Positions 47,534 to 58,623 of a stretch of DNA of 64,000 nucleotides are shown piece after piece. The notes under the pieces are model-generated. The model saw nothing but the letters and a program-made list of their open reading frames with translations, was not told the origin of the DNA and ran no database searches. Position numbers and translations under genes: made by a program. Location of the stretch: NCBI RefSeq assembly GCF_051622035.1, contig NC_135355.1, forward strand, positions 34,515,986-34,579,985, in the 5' to 3' direction. The stretch is from Arctopsyche grandis. Its lineage: Eukaryota; Arthropoda; Insecta; Trichoptera; Hydropsychidae. Every line of letters starts with the position of its first letter. Position 1 is the first letter of the stretch.

Positions 47534-48224
47534 GGATATTAATATAAAAATGATTACAATTATGTATAATGATGTGGCTCATGCCGAACAGTTACGCACT
47601 GTATGTATTAATGTTAAGGTTGGTACCCCTGAACCGTGTGCGGTAGCGACAGTAGTAGTTGGCGTCGCGCCTTGACGCGCCGGTTGCGTACGCGCATCGA
47701 TTACCGATTGTTCTAAATAAACATTGTTAAACGATTAAAAACATTAAACGATAAATAAATTAAATTATATGATAATTAAACATTAAATGATAATTAAACA
47801 TTAAACGATTACCGATTGTTCTAAATAAAAGATTGAATTGAGATCGTCTTTACTTGTCTCTCTCTCCTGCAATCCTCCCTACTACCCAGCGGACTTCCTA
47901 TAAAATGGGCGCTCGTCCGCGATAGGGATTAAGATTGCGAGAAAGGACGCCGACAATCTGACAGGTGGTCGCCATTGAGCACCACGACGACGACATCAGC
48001 TGTGACGTCACGAGACGGGCGCGAAGACAGCTGTGTCGAGAAAGGTTTCTTTCGCCGAAATTCACCACATTAGCAAATGACTAGCTAAGACGACCTGATG
48101 ACTGATGACCGATGACCACCACCACGACGAGGATATCAGCTGCGACGATTTCATCGAGAGCTGATCACCTGATGCTATATCAGTGTTTGTGTGTGTGTTC
48201 AGTGCTGTGTGCATAAGTTTATAT

Positions 48225-51200
48225 CATCATCATCATCATTTACAGCCATTCGCCATCCACTGCTGGATGAAGGCCTCTCCAACACGCTTCCACTCGTCTC
48301 TGTTTTGCGCAACACTCATCCATCTCATTCCGCACATTTTCCTAATTTCGTTCACCCATCTTCCTTGCGGTCTTCCTTTTACTATTTTGCCTTCTCTCGG
48401 GTACCATTCAAGCACTTCTTTTGTCCACCTTTCGGACATCCTCCTAGCTACGTGACCCGCATTCATCCGTCCAAATGCACTCCATCCTAATTTCATACGT
48501 CTCTTTATCTCTTCATCTTTACTACCAGACATGTCAATTATTTGACCTAAATATAAATAATTATTTACTACTTCTACTGGTTTATCATCTAAGGGGATGC
48601 TATCAGGCATGCAATAACTATTGAACATTAGTTTAGTCTTATCTACGTTAATTTTTAATCCTACTTTTCTACTTTCCCTGTCCAGCTGTGTTAGTCTGAT
48701 AAGTAGGTCAGCTGAATCACGAGCTACTAAAACTATATCGTCTGCGAACCGAAGGTGACTCAAAAAGCGACCATTGATGCTTACTCCGGCTGTATCCCAA
48801 TCCAATTTCCTGAAAACTCCCTCAAGCACCGCATTGAATAACTTGGGCGAGATTGTATCTCCTTGTCTTACTCCTTTTCCTATGCTAAATCTATCTGTAC
48901 CTGAAAAAATTTTAACCGAAGCTGTGGCATTCTTATATATTGCAGCTAACAGTCCCACATAGGGTTCCGGCACTCCCTGTGTTTTTAGAGCGTTAAGTAC
49001 TGCATTATGACTAACTGTATCGAAGGCTTTCTCATAATCGACGAAACCTAGGCACAATGGCCGTTGATATTCGTTGGCGCGCTCGATTAGTTCGCCAACT
49101 ACTTGGAGGTGGTCCATTGTGCTGAAATTTGCCCTAAACCCTGCCTGCTCTATAGGTTGGTTCTCGTCGAGGATATTTTTCAGCCTTTCTGTAATAACCT
49201 TCGTGAAGAGCTTGTAGACCGCTGAAAGTAGACTAATGGGTCGGTAGTTCTTGATATCGCTTTTGTCGCCTTTTTTGTGTATTAAAATGATAGTTGCGTT
49301 ATTCCATCCTTCTGGTATAGCTTGGTTCTGGATGCATTTGCTGAAAAGCCTAGCTAAGATATTAATTAGGGGGGGGCCGCCACATTTTAGTAAGTCAATG
49401 GGAATATTATCTTCCCCTGGGGTTTTACCGTTCTTTGCAGTTTTTAGCGCGGCCTCTACTTCGCTAGGCAATACTGCAGGAACCCTTTGGCCGTGTGTCG
49501 ATTCCAGAGCGGGGAATTGGCCGTTGTCGTTCTCGTATAGTTTTGCATAGAACGTGTAAACTCTGTCTATGATTTCTTCTCTATTCCTAATTATTACTCC
49601 GCTCTCTGATCTGATTGCGATCATTTGGTTTTTGCCTAAGAAAAGATCCTGTTTGCACTTTTTCAGGCTACGGTTATTCTTAATGGTATTTTCTATTAGC
49701 TTGCTGTTAAAATCCCTGACATCCCTGACTATTCTCTTTTTAATTTCCTTATTTACTAGATTGTATTCTTGCTTATTATTATCCCTATCTAAATTCCTTT
49801 TATGCTTAATTAGGTTTTTTGTTTCCGCTGAAATTTTGCTTAATTTAATCTGTTTCCTGAATCCACCTAATTTCTTACCTGTTGACGTTAGAACCGAACT
49901 AATTACAGTGTTCAATTCCTCGATGTCTGCTTCTGGGTTTAATTTCCCGTATCGATTTCCAAGTTCGAGTTCGAATTCCTTTTTCCTAGACCTTAGTTGA
50001 GCGAAATCTGGAGAGTTACTGCATCCTTTTATTAATTTCCTACGTTCGCAATTTATATTAATGGCCATCTTGGCACGGACTAATCTGTGATCGCTACCTA
50101 TATCTACTTTACTTAAAACACTAACGTCTTTAACGGAGTGCAGGGCATTTGTTAGGATGAAATCGATCTCGTTTCTGTCTCCTTTAGGACTCTCCCAAGT
50201 CCACTTATTGTTGGTGTTTTTCCTGAAAAATTAATTAGTGATAAAGAGCCTGTTGTGTTCTGCGAATTCTATGAGGCGATCGCCTCTGTCGTTTCTTTGG
50301 CCGGTACCAAAATTGCCTACTGCTCTTTCTGTATTTGCCTTTTGTCCTATTTTTGCGTTAAAGTCGCCCATGATTATTTTAAAGTGGTGACGGCTATTAT
50401 CGTATGCGTCCTGTATTTTTTCGTAGAAGTCTTCTATTTCCTCGTCTGGGTGGCTAGATGTGGGGGCGTACACTTGGAAGATTTGACAAGTGTACCTGCT
50501 CGAGATTCTTAATACTATATAGCATATACGTTCCGATATGTCGCTTATTTCTATAATATTTCTTTCTATTCTCTTATTGATAAGAAACCCTACTCCTCCT
50601 ATTCTACCATTTGGTAGCCCTCTCCAGTAGAGACAGTTACCACTTTTTAGGATTATTTGGTTTTGCTGTTTTCGTCTTACTTCACTAAGTCCTACTATAT
50701 CCCATTTGATATTTTCTAATTCATTCTCTAATGCAAGCACACTTCCTTCACTCGATAACGTTCTTACATTGTACGTGGCTAAATACAGGTTTCTATTAGC
50801 TAAGCTATCATCCATCGTCACTCTTACCTTGTTGGAGGTTTGGATATTATTTTTCTCGCATTTATCCAAGATGTGTTGAGAAAAAGGCGGTACTTGAGAG
50901 AGATTTCCATTCAAGGAGTGAGTTCTTACCGCCATAGACTCTTCTCTGTGGTCAGCTTTGACAGATAGTCATCCTAGGTATCACTTGGATCACTTATGAG
51001 TTATTACATGCCATTTAACAGGGTTACTTTGTAAGTGAAAGTAGTTAGTTATGATAATAATAGATTAGCAATTGTTATACTACTTTTTTATAGATCTTTA
51101 TCGTGAGACGCCTCTTTGGAGACAACGGATTTATATATGTGAGTGCGGTTTGCAATTTAATATTTTAATAATAACTTTAGTAAAGAATATAAAATTACAC

Positions 51201-51652
51201 GAATTACTTTAATATAATTTAAATATGAAAAAGAACTGATAGACAGTTGGGAAACACCGTTTCTGTTTGCTATTATTCTATTAAGTAAAGTTCGTTAAAG
51301 ATTTTTGGCTGGAAGCAATTATGTGGAAGATTTATTGCTTCTGTGGGACCGACTGAAGGACCCTTTTTTTGTATTCAGGTAAGGAGATGTATCTCGTTCG
51401 TATATTCTTTTGCTCAGATTTGACACAAAAATTAGCACAAAATTTTTCGAAATAACTGATATAAAACCGCTTTTTACGACCGATTTGCTGTTTATTTTTA
51501 CACTTAAATTATACTAGGATGCAATTAGTAAAATAAGTGATTAGATGGTTAAGTTTTTAGATTAAATTTCGTGCAATAGCCGGGTTTAAGCGAGTAATAG
51601 CGGGAAGAACGCAGAAGCACGTCTTCCCCGCATGACACGAAAGACCGAACTC
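48225..51652 (-). mobile_element. Full-length RTE-clade LINE inserted in the LTR element
   Basis: 3428 bp, the usual length of RTE elements, flanked by the perfect 13-bp duplication CATAAGTTTATAT at 48212-48224 and 51653-51665. It ends in (ATG)n on its own strand. 50935-50231 encodes an APE-type endonuclease (ATYNVRTLSSEG; DIVGLSEVRR; IMGDFNAKIG). 50068-48236 encodes the linker and reverse transcriptase (NYRPISLLSAVYKLFTKV; FVDYEKAFDTV; GVRQGDTISP; RFADDIVLVA) and a C-terminal tail. The two parts are in the same frame and separated by an in-frame TAA just after RLFITN, the only interruption I find; the endonuclease end (GDRNEIDFILTNA, IGSDHRLVRAK) continues after it. It must be younger than its host LTR element. 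50936-51652 is its 5' UTR. Confidence 0.9.
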
Positions 51653-51797
51653 CATAAGTTTATATGCCCCACCGTATATATTAGTGCAACGATTTTGATG
51701 AGTTGTGTTGAAACTCTTTAGGTTATAATTGACATTCTATTTGTTTATTTACCATTCTATTTGTTTATTTGTCATTGTATTTAATTTTATTTGCAAA

Positions 51798-53825
51798 ATG
51801 GCGACTTTAGAATCGTTTGAGAATGTTAAGCGGAGTTTGAATGAAGCGGAACTGAATGAAATAAGAGAGTTATATTTATTTGTGTTTGGAGAAGTTGGAA
51901 ATTCGAGACAGTTGAGAAAGAATTTGAAAGCATTTTCAGGTTATAGATTAGATACTTCATCGGAAGAATATGAAAAGATAATAGAAAAAGTAAAGAATAT
52001 GCCTGTAAATAATCTCATAATGATATGTCGGATTTTAAATATAAAAATGATCGGGACAATGAACGATATTGCCGATCGTATTGGATCATTCTTAAACAAT
52101 TTGGTCCAAGATGAAGAAGAAGATGAAGAACCGAACCAAGATGAAGACGATGAAGAAGCGAACCTAGCTGAGGACAACGACCAAGAAGACAAGGAAGAAG
52201 ATGGACAAAGCTTAGAAAGTTTTAAGCAGATCCAAGTATCAAGACGAGATGCGCCTTTATTGTCATTTCGAGATGTAGAAGACTCTATATCGCCGTTTAA
52301 CGGAAATGAAGACTATCCTGTGGAGAAATGGATAGCAGAATTTGAAGAGCTGGCCCAGATGACGAATTTGGACGACTTAAGGAAGCTCATGTATGCCAAA
52401 AAGTCATTGACGGGAGTAGCAAAGTTGTTTATACAATCTCAACGGGGAATAACAACATGGAAAAAATTGAAAAATATTCTAATAGAAGAATTCAAAACAG
52501 TTACAAATAGTGCATTGATACATAAATTATTAATGACTAGAGTAAAACGCCGAGAAGAGAGCATCAAAGAATATATAATAAATATGCGAGAAATAGGTAG
52601 TCGGATAAACCTAGAGGCAGAAGTAATCATCCAGTATGTTATTGATGGTACTCAAGACGAAAGCTCAAATAAAATAATTTTATATGGAGCTAAAAACTTT
52701 AAAGAATTCAAAGAGAAAGCGGAGACATATGAAAAAATTAATGTTAGAAAAGATGTTCCCTGGAATTCGAGGAAAGACGACGGAGTGTCAAACAAACACA
52801 TGTATCAAAAGAAGGATACAGAAGAAAACAAATACAGTATAGTTTGTTTCAATTGTAACAGGAAAGGACATAGGTTATCAGAGTGTAGAAATAAGCACAG
52901 AGGACCGAAATGTTATAAATGCAACAGCTTTGGACATGTATATGCTAAATGTCCGATGAGAAAAGGAAAAGATGTATCGGAATCTACTGTAAATACAATG
53001 GATAATGTAAATATACCTTTAATGGAAATCTGTAAAGAGTCCGATATGGAAAAACTGCCAAGAGAGAATATTGGTGAAGAACTTGTCACCGATGAGGAAG
53101 AAAAGAAGATGACACAAATTCTATTTGCAAACATAGTTGTCACAGAGAAAAGAAAACAAACGATGACCGGAGATGTCGGGTCAACAGAAGAAAAGCAGCA
53201 GAATAATAGTGAGGAACTGACTGTTCTCACTGAGAATCTCAATACAGTACAAGAAAAGCTAGCGGAGAGAAACAAAGAAATTTCACAGCTCAGAACGGAG
53301 AGAAATTTTATGAAGTTACGCTTAGAACAGCTTGAAGACTTGATGTCAAACAAGGAGTGTTCTTCAAAAAGAATTGTACCGAGAAGGAAGACTGATCTAC
53401 AGGCGGAGGTGTCTGTTGAAATATCAGAATATTACATGGAGCCGGGAGAATTGCATGCTGTTTCAAAGAAAGAGACTTGGAAAAAGAGATTGACTGACGG
53501 TGTGCAGAAAGAAAAAGTTTCAGATAAAAATATTTTATCGAATGAAGATATCTTGTATAAGAAATTCAAGAAGAAAAACAGACGGACATACAATAAGACA
53601 CGAACATCAGAAAAGCAGTACAAAGAAAAAGATTTGGTTGGAATAGAAAAGGATTCACAATTTGAATCGGGAATGAAACTAAGACCTAAATTCATAGGAC
53701 CGTATCGGGTTGATTGTAAAGTAAGAGACAACAATCAGTATGATGTATATGAAGTGGGAGAACTCGATTGGTCAAATTTTGTTAAATCTTCAGTAGAAAT
53801 GATGAATGCTTGGAGATTGAAGTGA
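51798..53825 (+). mobile_element. Gag-like ORF of the LTR element
   Basis: 675 codons from MATLESFENVKRSLNEAE; this ATG follows CAAA and suits the family better than an upstream in-frame start at 51729. It contains an acidic stretch near residues 115-150, a capsid-like helical region (PVEKWIAEFEELAQ to ITTWKKLKNILIEEF), two CCHC zinc knuckles (CFNCNRKGHRLSEC and CYKCNSFGHVYAKC, about residues 349-385), a coiled-coil-like Lys/Glu-rich part, and a short end resembling the tail of an integrase (RPKFIGPYRV). It is the structural protein of a retrotransposon, a fossil component rather than a host gene. Confidence 0.85.
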
Positions 53826-54181
53826 TACTGTTTTATTTGAATGAAAGATGAAAAATTATAAAGAATGAAAGATGATGAATGTCATTCGAGGACGAATGTT
53901 TTGTCAGATATGGCCGAATGTAGGATATTAATATAAAAATGATTACAATTATGTATAATGATGTGGCTCATGCCGAACAGTTGGTACACGTATGTATTAA
54001 TGTTAAGGTTGGTACCCCTGAACCGTGTGCGGTAGCGACAGTAGTAGTAGGCGTCGCGCCTTGACGCGCCGGTTGCGTACGCGCATCGATTACCTATTGT
54101 TCTAAATAAACATAAGATTGAATTGAGATCGCTTTTACTTGTCTCTCTCTCCTGCAATCCTCCCTACTACCCAGCGGACTT

Positions 54182-54340
<159 letters not shown>

Positions 54341-54472
54341 AGGTGTGTATGTATGTATATGTATATATGTGTATTTTTATATTTATGAATGTATGTATGT
54401 GTATTTGTGTATACGTGTAAGAATTTGTGTATATATGGATGGTGTATATATATGTTTATATAATTGTCTTTG

Positions 54473-54545
54473 GCCAGGAAGGTGCATTGGGTTTACCTGT
54501 TAGGCATTCTTGGTGTAAATTAAATTAAAAAATTAAAAAATAAAA
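54473..54545 (+). mobile_element. SINE 3' end fragment
   Basis: It keeps only the 3' hairpin (GGCCAGGAAGGTGCATTGGG, then ACCTGTTAGGCATTCTTGG) and the A/T-rich tail of the window's SINE superfamily. Confidence 0.65.
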
Positions 54546-54663
54546 TAAATAAATACAAATACGCTACAGTAAATTAAAACTACATTAAAACATTACTAAA
54601 AATATTTTGTCCCCCCCCTTAGAAAATTTTCTGCGGGCGCCCATGACCTGCATACATACTATC

Positions 54664-55909
54664 GGTACCGGTTTAGTGTGCATTCTACCTGCAACTTGCA
54701 TTCTACCGTAATATGACTTGACAATAATATTTGTATAGCCAGTGTGTTCGGCGCCAGCCTAGCGTGCTGACGGTATACATATTTAGTTCAGTTTGGTTTA
54801 TTCCCCAAGAATGCTTCTCCGAGACTTTTATCGACTGATTGCAACGGAGGAGTCAACCTGCAGTTTTCTCTCGGAACATGGACTTCTCGAACAGCCAAAC
54901 ACTGTCATCAACTGTCATCGATGTGGTACCCAAATGCGGCCATCACGCGTACGGGATCGTGGCGGAGAGTTTCGTCCCGTTTTCCGTTGCCCAAAGAAAG
55001 GTTGCCAGACTACCCAGTCGATGCGCATCGGCAACAAGTTTTTTAGTTACACAGACCTAAACGGACGACTCAATTGCAACTTGAAACTGTGGGAGATTCT
55101 CGAACTTGTACAGATGTTTGTAATCGAAGTGGCACTTTCAACAGCGTGTATACTGTCTGGTAAATCGACATCGACCGTCAACAACTGGTACAATATGTGC
55201 CGTGGAGTGTGCACCAGCATGATGTCTGTTACAATACGAGGACAAATGACCGGGACACGGAACAACCCTGTCCAGATCGATGATGCATGTTTTGCTGGTA
55301 TACGTAAGTATAGTCGAGGACGAATCCTCAATAGTGAGCAACAACCCCATGCAGACGTTCAAAACAACCGAAATCATGGCGCATCGAGGATCGATGGTCC
55401 ATGGGTTTTCGGTTTGAAGAAAGGACTAGACCTTCGCTATTTTTATGTACAGAAACGTGACAGAGCTACCCTATTTCCCATTATTCAACAACACTGTGCT
55501 CCTGGTTCACATATACACAGCGACGAGTGGCCAGCTTACTCTACTCTGAACACTTTAGGATTCATTCACAAAACAGTAAATCACCAACAGCGATCATGGC
55601 TAGATGCCAAGATAATGAAAAAGATGAGGAGTACTACACCAGATATGCTGCAATCGCATTTAGACGAATACTGTTGGCGCATTAAAAATAAGAATGTTCC
55701 CGACCTGTTTGTCAAGTTTCTTCATGACATTGCTAAGGTTTACCGTTGATGAATAATTGCTGTTGTAATGACGATTACTTGTTTTAATAAAATGTGTAAT
55801 AATAATATGAATATTAACCTGTTAATCTGACTATTCCTATAAACATAGGTAGGTAGAATGCACGCTAAACCATTTACCATTAAGATAGAATGCACACTAA
55901 ACCGGCACC
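54664..55909 (+). mobile_element. Merlin DNA transposon with both ends and target duplication
   Basis: The 24-bp terminal inverted repeats (54664-54687 and 55886-55909, starting GGTACCGGTTTAGTGTGC and GGTGCCGGTTTAGTGTGC) differ at one position. The flanks repeat CATACTATC perfectly (54655-54663, 55910-55918). A 9-bp duplication and an IS1595-type transposase define Merlin. The perfect duplication and open transposase frame indicate a recent insertion. A second inner inverted pair (GCATTCTACC, GTAGAATGCACGC) lies close to the ends. Confidence 0.93.
54811..55749 (+). CDS. Merlin transposase (IS1595/ISXO2-like)
   Basis: 312 codons from the first ATG (MLLRDFYRLIATEES); an upstream in-frame TTG is not needed. 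An N-terminal zinc ribbon has Cys35-x2-Cys38 and Cys60-x4-Cys65 (CHRCGTQ, CPKKGC). A helix-turn-helix-like part (ACILSGKSTSTVNNWY) follows. The catalytic domain shows the first acidic residues in QIDDACFAGIRKYSRGR (Asp157/158) and the second in HSDEWPAYSTL (Asp238). The third catalytic site of the family normally lies in an HTxxIE-type motif before the WLDAK helix; here TVNHQQ runs straight into RSWLDAKIMKK, so about a dozen residues including that acidic residue seem to be missing in frame. The protein may therefore bind ends but not cut. It ends LDEYCWRIKNKN...AKVYR. Confidence 0.9.
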   Translation: MLLRDFYRLIATEESTCSFLSEHGLLEQPNTVINCHRCGTQMRPSRVRDRGGEFRPVFRCPKKGCQTTQSMRIGNKFFSYTDLNGRLNCNLKLWEILELVQMFVIEVALSTACILSGKSTSTVNNWYNMCRGVCTSMMSVTIRGQMTGTRNNPVQIDDACFAGIRKYSRGRILNSEQQPHADVQNNRNHGASRIDGPWVFGLKKGLDLRYFYVQKRDRATLFPIIQQHCAPGSHIHSDEWPAYSTLNTLGFIHKTVNHQQRSWLDAKIMKKMRSTTPDMLQSHLDEYCWRIKNKNVPDLFVKFLHDIAKVYR

Positions 55910-55918
55910 CATACTATC

Positions 55919-56342
55919 TCTATAAATTACTGCTGAATTAAGATTCAATTAAATTCTTGTTAAATTGAGTTTCAATCAAATTGTTGCTGAATTGAGCTTT
56001 AATATTCCCAGTCAACTTAGGTACATTAGATGCCGCAGTTTGTTCTCTTCTCCTGTGACACGTACCAATTTGTTGCAAGGGACAACTCAAACATACTCTT
56101 GTTAACTTGGATTTGTTTAATCTAAAATATTCTGATCTGGTTGAGGGATTGTTTAATTTGAGATCGTAACGTGTTCTATTTTGTTTTAATTTTTTTTCTA
56201 ATTATAGTTTCCTTTTTTTCGTTTTGCAATTGTGACAATTTAGAACTACTTTGTAATGTTACTATGGCAAAATTGTAAAATAAATAACTAATACTAGGCA
56301 TCAACAAAGTTTTTCCAATTCCGATATTTGTCATATTTACTA
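55919..56342. other. AT-rich stretch, nothing recognised
   Basis: No gene. It includes a short open frame on the minus strand (56176-56367) with no support. Confidence 0.35.
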
Positions 56343-56670
56343 CTAGAGTTGTGCCCGTTGATTTCAATGGGTGACTTCGGAAAGGAATTGATACACGAAT
56401 TAAAATAAAGTTATATATTATATATAAATATGGTTATATAAAAAAGTTATATATTATAAATGAATGTGTGTGTCTTCGTGGATGTGTCTATGTGTCACCC
56501 GTCGCTCGGCCTGGCGTCGCACGTGCCTGTCGTCGCTCGACCTGACGTCACATGACGATCCACACCCTCCCCCCCCCCCCCACGTCTCCTCGACCACTTG
56601 ACTCTGATTGGCTGTGTGTCCACGATCTCACACATACCCACATACAACGCGTCCGTTTTTATATATAGTA
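56343..56670 (-). mobile_element. Non-autonomous Helitron, 3' end at 56343
   Basis: On the minus strand it ends CCCATTGAAATCAACGGGCA, CAACT, CTAG then T, with the upstream TTTATTTTAATTCG shared with the elements ending at 3037 and 7639. The interior is GC-richer (GTCGCTCGGCCTGGCGTCGC and a C run). The 5' end is probably in TATATATAAAAACGG near 56670, not exactly fixed. Confidence 0.65.
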
Positions 56671-56811
56671 TTATTATATTATATTACATGTTCAAATTCA
56701 GGACATTTTTTCCCAAAAACATATTTCTAAATACTTCAATTATTTAAAATTAAGATTAAATAATCATGGACGCACATTTATGAAAAAATGAATTCATTTT
56801 ATTGAATGCTC

Positions 56812-57055
56812 TTACAAAATTCTACACAAGACGTTAAAATTATACGTGATCAGTAAACATTTTAAGGTTTCAACATTCAATTTCGTTTTATCATTGGACT
56901 GTAAATTGTTCATCAAAGCAAAAAATCCTTCGGGTGGTGCATTTGCTCCTGATAAATGGAAACAGCATTTTACTAATTTGCCAATATTTTTGTAGGAGAC
57001 ATCATTTTCGCCGAATAATTGTATATTTATCCATCTTTCGATAAAAAATTCTATT
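56812..57055 (-). mobile_element. hAT transposase C-terminal relic
   Basis: An open frame on the minus strand ending at a TAA at 56812-56814 reads WINIQLFGENDVSYKNIGKL, CCFHLSGANAPPEGFFALMN and LNVETLKCLLITYNFN. This is the hAT C-terminal dimerisation block (SGANAxxExxFxLMN). Only this last piece remains, and it belongs to neither hAT at 45.6-46.9 kb by sequence. Confidence 0.7.
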
Positions 57056-57199
57056 ACATAAAAAAGTGTACCGGTTTTATCTCAAGACTTACCAGGACTG
57101 ATACCCAAAAAACCAGTACTTTCCTGGTAAAATCAGTACGAATGGTCACCTCAATGTACTTATACTTATTGATACTTATATGTGTACTTATTGATTCAT

Positions 57200-57920
57200 A
57201 ATAGCATAGTAAATATCATCTTTAAAACATTTATAAATACATTTCAAATAGACATTTTTGCATGATTGAATTAGATATTGCAATTGATTCATATATAATG
57301 AATAGATGAACAGTATACAGATATACAGTAGTTTTAATACTATTTACAACAATTCATAAATTGATTCCACATAAAATTGTGCAAAATAAGGAAGTGAAAA
57401 AATAAAAACCAGTCTATCCAATTTTATAATCAAAATCATATTTTTATTTATGAATAAGAATCATAAATAAAATATGAATAATAATGAATCAATAAGTACA
57501 CATATTATGTACAGTATTAATGGTTGAATCATTTCACAAACTTTAGTAGACGCATGTAGTACATGGTAAAGTTAGTTAGTAACAAATAGCATTATTCAAA
57601 ATTATTTCTACTTATAAATATAACACATGTTAATTCACATAAAATATGTAAATTAAAAATAATAGTATAAATATTAAATTACACCGAGCAAAAAATAAAT
57701 AAACTACCGGAGCGGAAACTTATCAATATTTAATAAGTTCAACCCACTAAATTCGAACATGACAATGATTTTTGTTGGGTTTTTTATTTGTTTAAGAGAT
57801 GAGTATTTAAAAAATGTGCAATTTTTACAGATTTTTGGCTTTTGCAGTCTTTAATTCAAAATATAGTATTGCTGTGCCAAAAATGAGTATTGGGAATCTG
57901 TAGTCAAATGTTTTTGGCGT
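57200..57920. repeat. Spacer repeat of the secreted-protein cluster, outlying copy
   Basis: 57200-57620 aligns with 29220-29640. 57760-57920 aligns with 22495-22610 and 36200-36270, the region upstream of exon 1 in copies A and B (TTTTGGCTTTTGCAGTC, GAGTATTGG, CAAATGTTTTT). No exon of the family was found beside it. It looks like the relic of a lost fourth copy. Confidence 0.6.
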
Positions 57921-57983
57921 TATGTTTTTTTGTGAAAATGTAGATAAAATAAAACTTAGCAGCCAACATCTATTTATTAAAGG

Positions 57984-58012
57984 GTCAGGTTAGGTTAGGT
58001 TAAGTTAGGGTT
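57984..58012. repeat. Short TTAGG-like run
   Basis: About four units of AGGTT/TTAGG (GGTTAGGTTAGGTTAAG), the insect telomere word. Too short to be more than an interstitial remnant or chance. Confidence 0.4.
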
Positions 58013-58186
58013 GGCCCTATAAAAAACAAATTATAATAAACAGGTCGTTGCTTCGATACAAATAAAAAAATAATCGACTGCGATTCAAAGATAGACCGCA
58101 TACTAAAGTGGCACCGATTAGTCTCCGATCCGGTAAATTAAAAAACGTGTTTTGTGTTGCTCAGTGTTATTATCAATATATCTTAA

Positions 58187-58611
58187 CCGTTTGCCTGCGG
58201 CCGTCTTCTATGGAAGCTTTGTGCGACAAGTCTGTAGCGCGGCTGTCTTCCATAGTATTTCTGAACTTTGCACGCGATTTTGAGCCTTATATGCGCCTAT
58301 TTCAACTGTTTTAAGGTTCAAAATTGGTTGAATATATTACTGAGAGTTGAATGCCATCTATTCAATTTGCTTAAAATTAATATATACCAGTCAAAATTAG
58401 TTTTTTGTGGAACCATACTGAAACCTCGTTTGTGACGTCACGTTATTTGATTATTTGACAATAAACCCAAACCTACGAGATATATTATTGTTTAAAATAA
58501 TACTTAATGTATTAATTAACATATCTGGTTACTTGAGTAAATATTAAAATCTGTATTTAAGGTCGAAAACTCGATTGTCAAATTCGCGAAAAAGGTGCCG
58601 CGGGCAAAGGG
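58187..58611. mobile_element. Non-autonomous piggyBac element in the THAP gene 3' UTR
   Basis: The ends CCGTTTGCCTGCGGC and, inverted, CCCTTTGCCCGCGGC are flanked by TTAA at 58183-58186 and 58612-58615, as for piggyBac. Its right target duplication is only 8 bp from the THAP gene stop codon (58624-58626), so the transcript's 3' UTR must begin in or cross this element. No transposase. Confidence 0.85.
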
Positions 58612-58623
58612 TTAATGACCAGC

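Noticed and set aside
49569-50000. 143-codon plus-strand frame, and similar frames at 42433-42621 and 48774-48962
   Set aside because: They are antisense shadows of the RTE reverse transcriptase frames.
52913-53353. 146-codon minus-strand Ser/Phe-rich frame
   Set aside because: Shadow of the gag-like frame on the other strand.
51798-53825. The 675-codon zinc-knuckle ORF as a host gene
   Set aside because: It lies between direct LTRs and has gag features and an integrase-like tail, so it is part of an LTR element.
57984-58012. Interstitial telomere (TTAGG)n
   Set aside because: Only about four imperfect units; cannot be told from chance.
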